From the NCBI GenBank assembly GCA_029856685.1, contig JAHKKZ010000007.1, positions 1 through 39,534 on the forward strand: a DNA stretch of 39,534 bases. The letters run 5' to 3'. Below are positions 9,030 through 19,529 of this stretch, piece after piece; position 1 is the first letter of the stretch; every line of letters begins with the position of its first letter. The DNA comes from Candidatus Njordarchaeota archaeon. Its GTDB lineage: Archaea; Asgardarchaeota; Njordarchaeia; Njordarchaeales; Panguiarchaeaceae. The translations under genes and the position numbers were made by a program. The notes beneath the pieces were generated by a model. It saw only the letters and a list, made by a program, of their open reading frames with translations. It searched no databases and had not been told where the DNA came from.

Positions 9030-10919
9030 ATGCCAGGCGGGTATATGGGCAAGGTTCTCCGTGTGAACCTAACCAAAGGCAAGATAAAAGAAGAAACTAT
9101 TCCGGAGGAAGTTCTACGCAACTGGATCGGAGGAAGAGGGCTAGGCGTATACATAATGCTTAAAGAGGTCGATCCAAAAGTAGATCCACTAAGCCCAGAT
9201 AACAAAGCTATTGTCTTAACAGGACCTCTCGTAGGTGTCCTAGGAGTTCCATCTAGTGGTAGATGGTGCTCGGTTACTAAGTCCCCACTAACAAATACAA
9301 TTCATGATAGTCACTGTGGTGGTAAGTTTGGTCCTGAACTAAAATTTGCTGGTGTGGATGCAATCATTATTGAGGGTGCCGCTAAGGAGCCCGTCTATTT
9401 GTGGATTCACGATGGGAAAGCTGAGCTACGTTCAGCTAAGCATCTTTGGGGTCTAGATGTCCATACAACTACTGACATGATTAAAGAAGAACTTGCTAAG
9501 GAGATTGGGAAAGATGAGGCTGATAAGATCAAAGTTGCTTGTATAGGGCCCGCAGGAGAAAATCTAGTTAAATACGCAGCGATAATGAGCGACTATAATA
9601 GAGCTGCAGGTAGGGGCGGACATGGAGCCGTTTGGGGCTCAAAGAAACTTAAGGCAATAGCTGTGAGAGGACATATGAAGGTACCAGTAGCTGATGAGGC
9701 TAAGCTCAAAGATGCCATTGCCAAGGCTATGGAGAAGATAAAAAAGAGCCCAGTTACTTCTGAATCCCTACCCACCTATGGAACCGCTGTGTTGGTGAAC
9801 ATTATTAATCAGCATGGAATACTCCCAACAAGAAACTTCCAGACCGGTGTATTCCCTGAAGCTGATAAAATCAGTGGTGAGACACTAGCTAAGACTTTAC
9901 TTGACAAGGAGCTCGTCAAGGAGGAAATCTGTTGGGGATGCCCAATAGGTTGTGCTAGGGGTACAAGAGTAACGACTCCTCCCTGGACTGGTGAGGGAGG
10001 AGGCCCAGAATATGAGACTATCTGGGCATTTGGGGCTCAGACTGGAACAAGTAATCTGGAGGCAATAACAAAGGCTAATTATCTATGTAATGAGCTTGGG
10101 TTGGATACCATCAGCATGGGTCATACGATTGGTACGCTAATGGAGCTTGCAGAAAAAGGAAAAGTTCCCAAGGAGAAGCTAAGAGGACTCAGAGTTGAAT
10201 GGGGAAGCGAGGAAGCTATAGTGGAGCTCACATGGAGAACAGCTTATCGTTCTGGAATAGGTAATGACCTAGCTGAGGGCGCACTAAGATTGGCTGAGAA
10301 ATATGGTGCGCCAGAGCTGGCTATGGTCGTCAGGGGACAGGAGCTTCCAGCATATGATCCGAGGGGAGCTCAAGGGCATGGACTTGCGTATGCCACAAGT
10401 AATAGAGGAGGATGCCACGTAAGAGCATACATGATCTCACCAGAGGTTCTTGGAGTTCCAGAACTCATTGATAGGTTCTCAACAGAAGGAAAAGCAAAGC
10501 TGGTCAAACACTTCCAGGATGTATTCGCTGTTATTGATAGTTTGGTCGTATGTCTGTTCACATGTTTCGCTATATGGGCAGAGGAGTACGCCGCATTGCT
10601 CTCCGCGGTCACTGGGTGGAATTATACTGTTGAGGACATAGAAAAAATCGGAGAGAGAATATGGAATGCTGAGAGAGCTTTCAATGTCCTTGCATTTGGA
10701 GATGGACGCAAATATGACACATTACCTAAGAGACTTCTAGAGGAACCCATGCCCGAGGGGCCCGCCAAAGGATATGTCGTGAAACTAGATGAGATGTTGG
10801 AGGAGTACTACAAGCTACGTGGATGGATCGATGGTAGGCCAACGAGAGCAAAGCTTGAGGCGCTGGGACTTGACTGGGTTGCTAAGAAGCTTGAGAAGGC
10901 TGGGCTTCTTCCTAGCTAA
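9030..10919 (+). CDS. Aldehyde:ferredoxin oxidoreductase family (tungsten enzyme)
   Basis: 'YMGKVLRVNLTKGKIKEETIPEEVLRNWIGGRGLGVYIML', 'GRWCSVTKSPLTNTIHDSHCGGKFGPELKFAGVDAIIIEG', 'RAAGRGGHGAVWGSKKLKAIAVRG', Fe-S motif CWGCPIGC. 629 aa. Confidence 0.97.
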   Translation: MPGGYMGKVLRVNLTKGKIKEETIPEEVLRNWIGGRGLGVYIMLKEVDPKVDPLSPDNKAIVLTGPLVGVLGVPSSGRWCSVTKSPLTNTIHDSHCGGKFGPELKFAGVDAIIIEGAAKEPVYLWIHDGKAELRSAKHLWGLDVHTTTDMIKEELAKEIGKDEADKIKVACIGPAGENLVKYAAIMSDYNRAAGRGGHGAVWGSKKLKAIAVRGHMKVPVADEAKLKDAIAKAMEKIKKSPVTSESLPTYGTAVLVNIINQHGILPTRNFQTGVFPEADKISGETLAKTLLDKELVKEEICWGCPIGCARGTRVTTPPWTGEGGGPEYETIWAFGAQTGTSNLEAITKANYLCNELGLDTISMGHTIGTLMELAEKGKVPKEKLRGLRVEWGSEEAIVELTWRTAYRSGIGNDLAEGALRLAEKYGAPELAMVVRGQELPAYDPRGAQGHGLAYATSNRGGCHVRAYMISPEVLGVPELIDRFSTEGKAKLVKHFQDVFAVIDSLVVCLFTCFAIWAEEYAALLSAVTGWNYTVEDIEKIGERIWNAERAFNVLAFGDGRKYDTLPKRLLEEPMPEGPAKGYVVKLDEMLEEYYKLRGWIDGRPTRAKLEALGLDWVAKKLEKAGLLPS

Positions 10920-10924
10920 ACATT

Positions 10925-11180
10925 TTAACTTTTTTTATTTTTCTGACAACATATAGTTTTTTATTGCTACGTATAGCTTCCACGAATTCTTTAGCAACAC
11001 TATGTGGTTTTCTGATTATCCGTGAATAGGATTATGACTCCCTCTTCTTAGTGCGGTGGAGGCATCTTTCCTTATTGCCTTATCTATGTTTATTCTTAAC
11101 CTCTCGTTTTTCTCTCTGAGCAACACAAATGCTCAATATTGTCGCTAATAGCATCACCAATAAGTATCGCTAGCTGGAGA
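10925..11180 (-). pseudogene. Decayed ORF remnant between aor and the DUF89 gene
   Basis: Reverse strand gives protein-like segments in successive frames: 'NTLQLAILIGDAISDNIEHL', 'VLLREKNERLRINIDKAIRKDASTALRRG', 'GVIILFTDN', 'RKPHSVAKEFVEAIRSNKKLYVVRKIKKVKM'. Family not identified. Confidence 0.45.
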
Positions 11181-11184
11181 GTAT

Positions 11185-12063
11185 TCAGAAAAGCTTCTTT
11201 ATTACTAACTCACCCTGATTTACCCCCAGCGATCGGGCGACTGGTTTGCATTTGGCTTTAAGGATAATAAATGTAGGCGTATCTAACCTATATTCTGTCA
11301 GAGTTTCATATGCCCCCATACCCTTCGCTATGATTATTTCCGCCCTCCTAATCTCTCTTCTGAATTCGTCTGTTGCTTGCTCTAGCACCACTCCAACAAA
11401 TTCTCCTACAGGCACTAATACGTCCGCGACTTCTCTAAACCCAAGCATCCCTGCTTCCTCCACGGTTATGTCATTCAGAACAGGGGAGGCACGGGCACCA
11501 ACAACAATGCGGCCAGAAAATTTTCTCAGATACTTTATGACCCATAGATCTATTACTGCTTCTCCCGCATTGTCGAGGATATACAGTATATTTCTCTTAT
11601 CTTTAATTAGGTGATATAGTTCGATACTATCATCGATAGCTACTTTGCCCATAGCCTCCTTGAGCTCAGTTTCAAATGTTTCTAATGAGAATTCGTGGCC
11701 CTTTATAAACCACTCAGTGGCATTTGCAGCGGCGGCTAGAAACATTATTCTTCTGAAATTATCATACGATGTATCTTCCATGTCTACCTCAGAGAATATC
11801 TTCTGTGCTACTTTCGCCGCAATCCTATTGCTTTTCTCTTTCAGCATATTGTATGGATCCTCTATTCCGAGAGTCTCTGCGATTATTCTCTCACGTTTGG
11901 TTCCCAGTATTGCAGGTACGCTCCCCGGTGTAAATTCTCTTATGAGGAGCTCCGAAATCCTCTTCATAACCTCTATTATCTTCACCTTATCGTCTGATAG
12001 CATCTGAGAAATCCTTAGGGCTCTTTCCAGCAGACATATATAGCATTCGGGTTCAACTTTCAA
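11185..12063 (-). CDS. DUF89/ARMT1-like damage-control phosphatase family protein
   Basis: 'MKVEPECYICLLERALRI', 'ILYILDNAGEAVIDLWVIKYL', 'IIIAKGMGAYETLTE' are DUF89 motifs. Confidence 0.9.
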   Translation of the reverse strand: MKVEPECYICLLERALRISQMLSDDKVKIIEVMKRISELLIREFTPGSVPAILGTKRERIIAETLGIEDPYNMLKEKSNRIAAKVAQKIFSEVDMEDTSYDNFRRIMFLAAAANATEWFIKGHEFSLETFETELKEAMGKVAIDDSIELYHLIKDKRNILYILDNAGEAVIDLWVIKYLRKFSGRIVVGARASPVLNDITVEEAGMLGFREVADVLVPVGEFVGVVLEQATDEFRREIRRAEIIIAKGMGAYETLTEYRLDTPTFIILKAKCKPVARSLGVNQGELVIKKLF

Positions 12064-12130
12064 GGATTAACACCTCGTATTACCAGGTCCTAATATATCG
12101 TTTTTTTCTTAATTATCTGGTGGATTATAT

Positions 12131-12346
12131 ATGAAGAAAAAACAGCTTTCACAGGCAACGATACGTGTTATGGGGAGCAAGGATCTTGTGACAAAATTAG
12201 TCTCACTGATATTGAGGGTGCTTGAGAGTCAAGGCCTTGACTTCACGGCTCCACGCGAATACCCTATGTATAAAGACAAGAAAAAGAGAAAGGAGATAGA
12301 CCCCGATAGGAGTAGGATATACATAACTGTTTATGGGAGTTTTTAG
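12131..12346 (+). CDS. Small conserved-looking hypothetical protein
   Basis: 71 aa: 'MKKKQLSQATIRVMGSKDLVTKLVSLILRVLESQGLDFTAPREYPMYKDKKKRKEIDPDRSRIYITVYGSF'. No antisense conflict of note. Confidence 0.6.
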   Translation: MKKKQLSQATIRVMGSKDLVTKLVSLILRVLESQGLDFTAPREYPMYKDKKKRKEIDPDRSRIYITVYGSF

Positions 12347-13953
12347 AGATACTCAGTCGCCTCTATCTCTCCAAGATACTTCCCAGCCGCTCTAATGAGT
12401 TTTCTTCTGATAGTGTAGGATATCAGTATTGCTACGAGCTCAATTACCACGAGATGCATAACGGATACTAGGCCAAATACTAGGAAGATACTTATAAAGG
12501 AACTAGTGATTATGGACACTATCATAATCGCTGAGGAGAGTATACCGCCAGTAGTCTTGAGAGCTTTTCTAGGATTCTCCGCTTTGAAGTCTGTCCACCT
12601 AACAGCGATGTATGATACTAAGCCTGTTGATAGAAGGGATAATACTGCTACATAAAGTATGACGACAACAGCAATATGCAGAGGTAACATAAAAACACAT
12701 ATAGGTGTTAACAGAGTTATCGTAATAGCGACCAGAATATCGGACATCAAAGCCTTAGCCCTCACAATTTTCGTTGGATCTATGGGACTTGAAAGCAATA
12801 ATGCAAGGTTCTGTTTCTCCATGGCAAGTGTTGTTGGTATGATTATCATCGGCGGAACCACGGACATTATAGATGCAAATATGAATATCAGATTTATGTT
12901 TGCTAGTTGGAGTTCCTCGGATGGTGCGCCGCCCAGTGTTCCCGGAGCGAAGTTTAATAGGAGAAGAATGTAAACAATGTAGACAAATAGTATTGATGAT
13001 ACAAGCGCGGGTTCGCGGGAGACCATGCGTAGTTCTTTTCTAAATAATCCACCCACCTCTTGACCAAACAACCTATATGTCAGGCTCTTCTTAGAGACAT
13101 ATTTTATCTTGATGCGTTCTTCTGGAGTCTTTATGAAGCCAGCCATATATTTTCTACGTAACAGGGATGAGACCCCCTCCATAAGGCTTACAGAGAAAAC
13201 CACAGATAAAGCAAATAGTAGTAGCTCACTAATATCCCCGACTCCTAGGTGCAGTGGGCTAGAATACCATCGAAGAGGAGAAGCTATATGTGATAGAAAA
13301 GCTGAGATTTCCTGGAAGATATTTATTATATTGGGATCGAAGGAATACACCGCACCATAAATATATCCGCCCAGAATCGCTATTGGTAGCCAGAGGGCTA
13401 ACCTCTGTTTACGTGTGAGACGCACATAGAATATACCTAGAGATGCACCAATAGACGCAAAGGTCAATACTCCTAGGAGCAGACTCATGCAGAAAAGAAA
13501 AACAGATAGTACGCTAAAACTGGCTGCTAGAAGAATTCCGATGAGGGCTGGGTAGGCCAGAATCATCATGAATAAAACAACGATGAGGCTATTGACCAAT
13601 AGGAAAGCTCTAAAAACATCATTAGGACTCATCGGAGAGTTTAAGAACAAGTTTATTTTAGCCCTTTGATTCTTCCGAACAGAGGTAACAATAGAAAAAC
13701 CACCGCTCAATGCAAAAAGGAATATCATGAGCAGAAATGTTGGCATAGCCTCCATAATCATCTGCTTCGCTTCACGAAGAAGCTCTCTGACTATGGGCAT
13801 GCTGAATATCGTGTATACGAATACTATGTAGAGTATTATGAGAATAATACCAATGATTAGTCCAGCTATCCTCGAATTTTTCTCTCTGATGTATCTTAAA
13901 AAGCTTTTTATTTCGTATTTAAACACTATCTTATACATTCCAAACCTAACCAA
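12343..13953 (-). CDS. ABC-2-type transporter permease
   Basis: 536 aa polytopic, overlaps the ABC ATPase gene; 'FRKELRMVSREPALVSSILFVYIVYILLLLNF' is ABC-2-like. Confidence 0.8.
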   Translation of the reverse strand: MVRFGMYKIVFKYEIKSFLRYIREKNSRIAGLIIGIILIILYIVFVYTIFSMPIVRELLREAKQMIMEAMPTFLLMIFLFALSGGFSIVTSVRKNQRAKINLFLNSPMSPNDVFRAFLLVNSLIVVLFMMILAYPALIGILLAASFSVLSVFLFCMSLLLGVLTFASIGASLGIFYVRLTRKQRLALWLPIAILGGYIYGAVYSFDPNIINIFQEISAFLSHIASPLRWYSSPLHLGVGDISELLLFALSVVFSVSLMEGVSSLLRRKYMAGFIKTPEERIKIKYVSKKSLTYRLFGQEVGGLFRKELRMVSREPALVSSILFVYIVYILLLLNFAPGTLGGAPSEELQLANINLIFIFASIMSVVPPMIIIPTTLAMEKQNLALLLSSPIDPTKIVRAKALMSDILVAITITLLTPICVFMLPLHIAVVVILYVAVLSLLSTGLVSYIAVRWTDFKAENPRKALKTTGGILSSAIMIVSIITSSFISIFLVFGLVSVMHLVVIELVAILISYTIRRKLIRAAGKYLGEIEATEYL

Positions 13954-14725
13954 TTTTCTCCCTCATACGAAGAAACTCTATTATCATCTCATATTCTGGT
14001 CCACCAGTGAGTTCGAAGTATAGGTCTCGAAGTTTCCCGCCCTCTGCTGTTTCTGTTTTTATATCCTCGGGAGCGCCTTCCCATATTTTTCGTCCCTTAT
14101 GGATAATTACTATGCGGTCGGCGAGCACCTCAGCAACCTCGAGAATATGAGTGCTAAATAGTGTTGCTACCCCCTCCTTCTTCAATCCCGCCAAGATTAT
14201 CTCTAGTGAGGCTAGGCCCTTCGGATCTAAGTTCGCTGTGATTTCATCTATTATTAGGAGCTTTGGGTTGTGTATAAGGGCCATCATTAGGGCGAGTTTT
14301 CTTCTCATACCCGCCGAATATGTTGATACTAGCTGGTCTAATGCTTGTCCCATCTCTAGTATCTGTGCAAGTCTCATGAGTTCATCCTCATGTTCCTTCA
14401 AATTCATTCTCCATAGATCCGCTATGAGATTTATGTTTTCAAAGCCGGACAGAGAATCATACACATATGCGTCTTCGGGCACATACCCTAAACATCTCTT
14501 AGCTTGAATCGGTTCTCTCGTTATGCTGTGCCCGAATATGTATACATCGCCCTCAGTAGGTCTCAGAATCCCAACGGCGATCCTCATAAGCGTAGTTTTG
14601 CCGCTTCCATTAGGACCAAGAAGCGCTACTATCTCCCCTCTTCTTACTCTCATAGTAAAATTTCTAACCGCAGTAGTCCCGTTATAATTCTTAGTTACCT
14701 TATCAAAGAAGATTGCCTCAGACAT
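13946..14725 (-). CDS. ABC transporter ATP-binding protein
   Basis: Walker A 'GPNGSGKTT', 'YSAGMRRKLALMMALIHNPKLLIIDEITANLDP', 'STHILEVAE'. Confidence 0.97.
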   Translation of the reverse strand: MSEAIFFDKVTKNYNGTTAVRNFTMRVRRGEIVALLGPNGSGKTTLMRIAVGILRPTEGDVYIFGHSITREPIQAKRCLGYVPEDAYVYDSLSGFENINLIADLWRMNLKEHEDELMRLAQILEMGQALDQLVSTYSAGMRRKLALMMALIHNPKLLIIDEITANLDPKGLASLEIILAGLKKEGVATLFSTHILEVAEVLADRIVIIHKGRKIWEGAPEDIKTETAEGGKLRDLYFELTGGPEYEMIIEFLRMREKIG

Positions 14726-14881
14726 CGGTTCCAGCCCTAAGTAGCTAGGTATTGTAGATTATATTGATAGAATATAATTAAATAACCGAGAAATATATCT
14801 CCCAGACAAAAATCTGTGCAGAACTATGATGAGTCAAAATTCAGTTTCTCCAACTAAACATCATCTCAAACTACGATTAGT

Positions 14882-15406
14882 TTACGATTCTATTTTAAGC
14901 CTAGAAACATAGTTAACAAGCTTCTCTATCGCCGGAATACGAACTAAAATCGATTCAGAGCAAAGTTTTCCTTCATGGAAACCCCAGACATGTAAAGTCC
15001 AAGCTTGGTCTAGGGCTTGCAGAATAAAATTTCCGAATTTTCTCGCTAGTCTTCTGGCCGCTTTATCCAAATCGGTGACAGTCCATCTACCCCGTGCTTT
15101 TACATCACCCAAAATATCGCCCAAGTTTTCTGCTACAGTTAAGGCCTTTATGGATTCTTCAACGGCCTTATAGAGTTTCTCCGATGCTTGGATAGGGTCT
15201 TTCTTAATTAGATTTTTTCCTTCCCTGAAAAACTTCTCTGCCAACTCTGCGTGGATTGAGGCTTCCTCTTTTGGGTCTAGATCTAATTTCTGAATCAGTG
15301 ATTCTATTATGAATTTTTCCACATCAATATTACGTTCCACAGCTTTCTGAAATAAACTTTTTGGTATCTCTATTGTGACAGACAAAGCGAACTCCTCCGG
15401 CGACAT
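14882..15406 (-). CDS. PaREP1 family protein
   Basis: 'FFREGKNLIKKDPIQASEKLYKAVEESIKALTVAENL...RGRWTVTDLDKAARRLARKFG...LDQAWTLHVWGFHEGKL' matches PaREP1. Confidence 0.88.
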   Translation of the reverse strand: MSPEEFALSVTIEIPKSLFQKAVERNIDVEKFIIESLIQKLDLDPKEEASIHAELAEKFFREGKNLIKKDPIQASEKLYKAVEESIKALTVAENLGDILGDVKARGRWTVTDLDKAARRLARKFGNFILQALDQAWTLHVWGFHEGKLCSESILVRIPAIEKLVNYVSRLKIES

Positions 15407-15633
15407 CCCGATACCTCCGATATCTTATGAAAAAAGATAAGGAAATCCTAAATCAAATCCAGCTCATATTCATCTATTCTTCTTCCCCATCCCTATCAAC
15501 AGCCACGACGAAAATACAGCCACCAAAACAGCAAAACAACTACTTAATTATATTGTGATGTGTAAGCTATTTATTAGTTGGTTTCATTATTAGCGATTAG
15601 ATTGCTTATCTACTATGATTCAGGAGGTTTTCG

Positions 15634-16344
15634 TTAATGCTTTGGTTCTCTTAGCCTGCCTTTAACGATGAACCATAGGATCGCCAGTATTATTGAGATC
15701 CAGATAAAGATATCAAGTTTGTCGAACCATATTTTGACAGCAACGTAGTTCTCCCCTAGTTTTAGACCCATAAATACTAGGAGGAAATCCCAAATGAAGC
15801 TACCTATCGATGTGAACAGAATAAATTTTGATATATTCATTCTTCCAAGTCCGGCTGGCACTGATATTAATTCTCGATATGCTGGTAGCATTCTTCCGAA
15901 GAGAACTGTTATGTCTCCATACTTATTGAAGAATTCCTCGGACATTTCAAGATGTCTTTTGTCGAGCAGGAAGTATTTTCCGAATTTCTCTACAAATGGT
16001 CTTCCAAGCCCCATACTTAGCAAGTATATTACCAGCATTCCCAGAATATTTCCCAGAGTAGCTACAATCACTGATGGAATAAAACTTAGTTTGTTTTCGG
16101 CAACAAGAAATCCCACGAAGGGCAAAACGAGCTCTCCTGGAATCGCAGGGTATATTATCTCGATGAAAGCTAAAAGAAATATCCCCAGGTACCCTATATT
16201 CTCAATAATATCCTTCACAAAACTGATGGTACCGACAAAAAGACCAGTACTAGGAACCCCAATTGAGAACACATAGGTCAGAATAGTCCCCAAAACCAGC
16301 GAACCGAGTATTGACGCCAAAAACAAGTAGTCGACATTATCCAC
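15634..16344 (-). CDS. DedA family membrane protein
   Basis: 'FLLAFIEIIYPAIPGELVLPFVGFLVAENKL', 'FGRMLPAYRELISVPAGLGRMNISKFILFTSIGSFIWDFLLVFMGLKLGENY'. Confidence 0.93.
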   Translation of the reverse strand: MDNVDYLFLASILGSLVLGTILTYVFSIGVPSTGLFVGTISFVKDIIENIGYLGIFLLAFIEIIYPAIPGELVLPFVGFLVAENKLSFIPSVIVATLGNILGMLVIYLLSMGLGRPFVEKFGKYFLLDKRHLEMSEEFFNKYGDITVLFGRMLPAYRELISVPAGLGRMNISKFILFTSIGSFIWDFLLVFMGLKLGENYVAVKIWFDKLDIFIWISIILAILWFIVKGRLREPKH

Positions 16345-16524
16345 GGTTCACACCAATGCTAGTCCCTTCCAGCAAGGATTCTCTCCATGCTACCCTGAAA
16401 CTCTTATGACTGTTAAGAGTATGTTTTTTGGAATTAAAAATGTCGATTTATGCATATGATAACACATCTAAACTCCGATATTAGGATCATCGGGTCTCTA
16501 AAAATAAGCTTTCGGTGAGAGGCC

Positions 16525-18228
16525 TTGCATATATTTAAAAAACTTATTCCCGTCGAGGAGGCACAGAGAATCCTCATTTCCTATGCACGGGAAGTCAAAG
16601 AATGCGAAGAGGTAGATATTGACAACGCGTTAGGTCGTGTAGTTGCTGAGGACATCTATGCTGGGATTGATATTCCAGGTTTTGATAGAGCGACGAGAGA
16701 CGGATATGCAGTTATCGCTGAGGACACATATGCGGCTTCTGAGAGAACACCTATTAAACTTCAACTACGGGGCTATATTAAGACAGGTTCATATCCTAAA
16801 AATATCCTAACACATGGTGAGGCGTTTAGAATAGATACTGGGGCTTCTCTGCCTAGGGGAGCAAATGCTATTGTCCCCATAGAGTATACTAGTGAAGAAA
16901 ATGGATACGTCATAATCTTTCGTAGAGTCTCTCCTTGGGCAAATATTCAGTGGGCAGGTGCAGATATCGCTCGTGGTGAGATAATAGTTCAGAGGGGAAC
17001 AATAATAACTCCTCGTCATATAGGAGCACTAGCTGGTATTGGATACCCAAGGATCAAAGTTAGGAGAAAACCCAAAGTGGCCGTCTTCTCGATTGGGGAT
17101 GAATTGATAAGTGTCGACTCAAAACTTACTCCAGGCAAAATATATGACATAAACATTCATACGCTGACATCTCTAATTAGAAAATCTGGTGGCGAACCTG
17201 TTGTTCTTGGCATAGCAAAGGATAGCACCGAGTCTATACTAAAAAAACTGAAGGAGGGTTTAGAAGTAGCAGATATCATTATCTCATCAGGAGGCTCGTC
17301 TGTAGGCCAATCCGATTTTATCCGAGCAGCTGTGGAGGAGCTGGGGGCTGAAGTTCTTTTCCACGGAGTTATGAGTAAGCCTGGGAAGCCCGTTCTAGGG
17401 AGCAGGATCGGTGATAAACTCTATATAGGTCTTCCTGGAAATCCAGCTTCAGCTATTCTGAGCTTCATTCTCTATGTGAAGCCTGTTATCTCCAAGATGC
17501 TGGGAATAAAGCCTACTCATAGAACCCCAGGAGGACTTGTGCTGAAGAGGCGAGAGTATGGTGTTAAGGGCCGAAGACTCTATAAAACTATCGCTATTAA
17601 GAGGAGGAATAGTGATTATGTCTATGAGTCGCTCCCAGCATCCTCAGAGTCTATATCTACATTATCAAAAGCTGATGCGTACTTTATCATACCAGAGGAT
17701 ACAGAGTTCATTGATTCTGGGATTGCGGTAAATCTAAGCTTCTTTGATGCTCAACCACAACTAGCTGGCATATTCATTGTTGGGGAGTACTCACCCAGTA
17801 TTCTCAGATCCATAATATCCATAATTGGAGACAAATACTTAGTTAGATATATCCGGAGAGACTATGAAGCAACCTTGCTTGCTGTCGAAGAAGGAGTCGC
17901 TGATATTGCCATATTCACAAAAGAAGTGAAAAACTCAATAAGACTAACCCGTAAAATCGCCCTTGCAGGAGATGCATCACGAGGAGACATTGTTACTGCG
18001 ATGAGAAATATCGAGGGAGAGAGAATCATAGTTGTTGGCTCTCATCAATCTGCTATACTAAGATATCTCAACGGTCTTGCGGAAGCTGTCATTGCGCCTA
18101 AGGAGCTTTTAGATTTATATGGTGTTGAGGAATATAGAATAATAGGTCAAGAACCCCTCTACATATACGCCTCTAGAGATCTGTCTGAGATTATAAGAAA
18201 TGTTCTGAAGAATCTAAGTAATCTCTGA
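16525..18228 (+). CDS. moeA: MoeA-type molybdopterin molybdotransferase with C-terminal PBP-like (MoeA/LysR-substrate-binding) domain
   Basis: 'DIDNALGRVVAEDIYAGIDIPGFDRATRDGYAV', 'SSGGSSVGQSDFIRAAVEELGAEVLFHGVMSKPGKPVLGS...GLPGNPASA'; residues after about 400 read as a periplasmic-binding-like fold (HQSAILRYL..). TTG start. Confidence 0.93.
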   Translation: MHIFKKLIPVEEAQRILISYAREVKECEEVDIDNALGRVVAEDIYAGIDIPGFDRATRDGYAVIAEDTYAASERTPIKLQLRGYIKTGSYPKNILTHGEAFRIDTGASLPRGANAIVPIEYTSEENGYVIIFRRVSPWANIQWAGADIARGEIIVQRGTIITPRHIGALAGIGYPRIKVRRKPKVAVFSIGDELISVDSKLTPGKIYDINIHTLTSLIRKSGGEPVVLGIAKDSTESILKKLKEGLEVADIIISSGGSSVGQSDFIRAAVEELGAEVLFHGVMSKPGKPVLGSRIGDKLYIGLPGNPASAILSFILYVKPVISKMLGIKPTHRTPGGLVLKRREYGVKGRRLYKTIAIKRRNSDYVYESLPASSESISTLSKADAYFIIPEDTEFIDSGIAVNLSFFDAQPQLAGIFIVGEYSPSILRSIISIIGDKYLVRYIRRDYEATLLAVEEGVADIAIFTKEVKNSIRLTRKIALAGDASRGDIVTAMRNIEGERIIVVGSHQSAILRYLNGLAEAVIAPKELLDLYGVEEYRIIGQEPLYIYASRDLSEIIRNVLKNLSNL

Positions 18229-19458
18229 GTCATGTTCTTCGATAATCTCCTCTAGGGTTTTCATCAAAACATTCACGCCTAATCTCTTAAGCTTGGCTAT
18301 CTGCTCAGTAGGAACATCACAACCACTAATATCCACGACTTTAAGTCTCCTAAACCGTTTTACTAGCCGTATTACCGGTGTTAGGTCATGGATAGGTGTT
18401 CCATCCAAATATAGCCTCTCGAGCGACTGGAGTTTTTCTACTACGGATATATCATAGATAAAGCAACTTGATATGTCGAGAACCCTAAGAGCTTTTAATG
18501 CGGCTAGATCTGATATGTCCTCGACAAGAGTGCTACTTACATCAAGTATTTCGAGACCCATAAGATTTCCTATCTCACTAAGCCTATCAATTCCTGTATT
18601 GGAGAGATTCAGCACCCTTAGTGATTTTAGTTTACTAAGAAACTCTGTCTCATATATGTTTGTGTTTCCGAGGTCAAGAACCTCAAGATACTTCAGATGT
18701 TCTATAGGTCTGGGATTCTGCATCGCCGTTGCATTGAGACTAAGTTCTCTGAGAAATCGCAACTCTTTGATAAAACCTATTTCTGAGACCTGAGTGTTAT
18801 TTATGTGAAGTACCCTTAGGTTTTTTAGTTGTGAGAGAGCACCACAATCATATATCTTTGTTGCGCTAAGGATTAGACGGCTAAGTTTTCTTAGTCCACC
18901 AAGCAGTTCGCATTCTGAGAATTGCGTTCCACCCAAATTGAGTATTTCCAGATTCCTTAGCTTGGATAATGTTCGGAAATCACCTATAATTCTTGCAAAC
19001 CAGAGACTAAGTTTTCGAAGCTTTCTTAGCCTACTGAGAGGCGATATGTTCTCTATGTATGTCTTATCTAGGATTAACTCCTCAAGCTCCCTAAGACTTG
19101 AGATCGGATCTATTTTCTCAACATTCACACAGCCCCTCAATGAGAGTTTCCTCAGCTTCTTAAGATGTTTGAGGGGGCTGAGATCCGCTATTTTTGTGTA
19201 GGATAGATCAAGCTCCATGAGGTTCCTAAGATTTTTCAATGGGTCTAAGCTCTCTATGCGCTTACAGTTACGCAGTGAGAGCCACCGTAGGCTTCTAAAT
19301 CCCGATATTGGTTCTAGATTCTGTATGGGAGTATCACTAAGATCCATACCTACTATCTTGCCATTCTCTATCTCGCAATATATGTTTTTGCCTAACTCCT
19401 TGGATAATAAATCCACAATTTGGATTTGGGGCTGTTTCTGATTCAAAATTAGCACCAC
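18214..19458 (-). CDS. Leucine-rich repeat protein (about 15 repeats of 22-24 aa)
   Basis: Repeats such as 'RNLMELDLSYTKIADLSPLKHL', 'RELEELILDKTYIENISPLSRL', 'KSLRVLNLSNTGIDRLSEIGNL'. No signal peptide or TM seen. Confidence 0.92.
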   Translation of the reverse strand: MVLILNQKQPQIQIVDLLSKELGKNIYCEIENGKIVGMDLSDTPIQNLEPISGFRSLRWLSLRNCKRIESLDPLKNLRNLMELDLSYTKIADLSPLKHLKKLRKLSLRGCVNVEKIDPISSLRELEELILDKTYIENISPLSRLRKLRKLSLWFARIIGDFRTLSKLRNLEILNLGGTQFSECELLGGLRKLSRLILSATKIYDCGALSQLKNLRVLHINNTQVSEIGFIKELRFLRELSLNATAMQNPRPIEHLKYLEVLDLGNTNIYETEFLSKLKSLRVLNLSNTGIDRLSEIGNLMGLEILDVSSTLVEDISDLAALKALRVLDISSCFIYDISVVEKLQSLERLYLDGTPIHDLTPVIRLVKRFRRLKVVDISGCDVPTEQIAKLKRLGVNVLMKTLEEIIEEHDSEIT

Positions 19459-19529
19459 TTCTTATAAATAGCGTTTTTATTTGTTTCTATGCAAACCCAT
19501 CATTTTAGCTTCTCAGGGGTTAGCTAAAT

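Noticed and set aside
14826-14832. Box C-like ATGATGA in intergenic sequence
   Set aside because: No CTGA at suitable spacing on either side, so no C/D sRNA supported.
14882-15406. PaREP1 protein as toxin of a toxin-antitoxin pair
   Set aside because: No adjacent small antitoxin or nucleotidyltransferase gene was visible.
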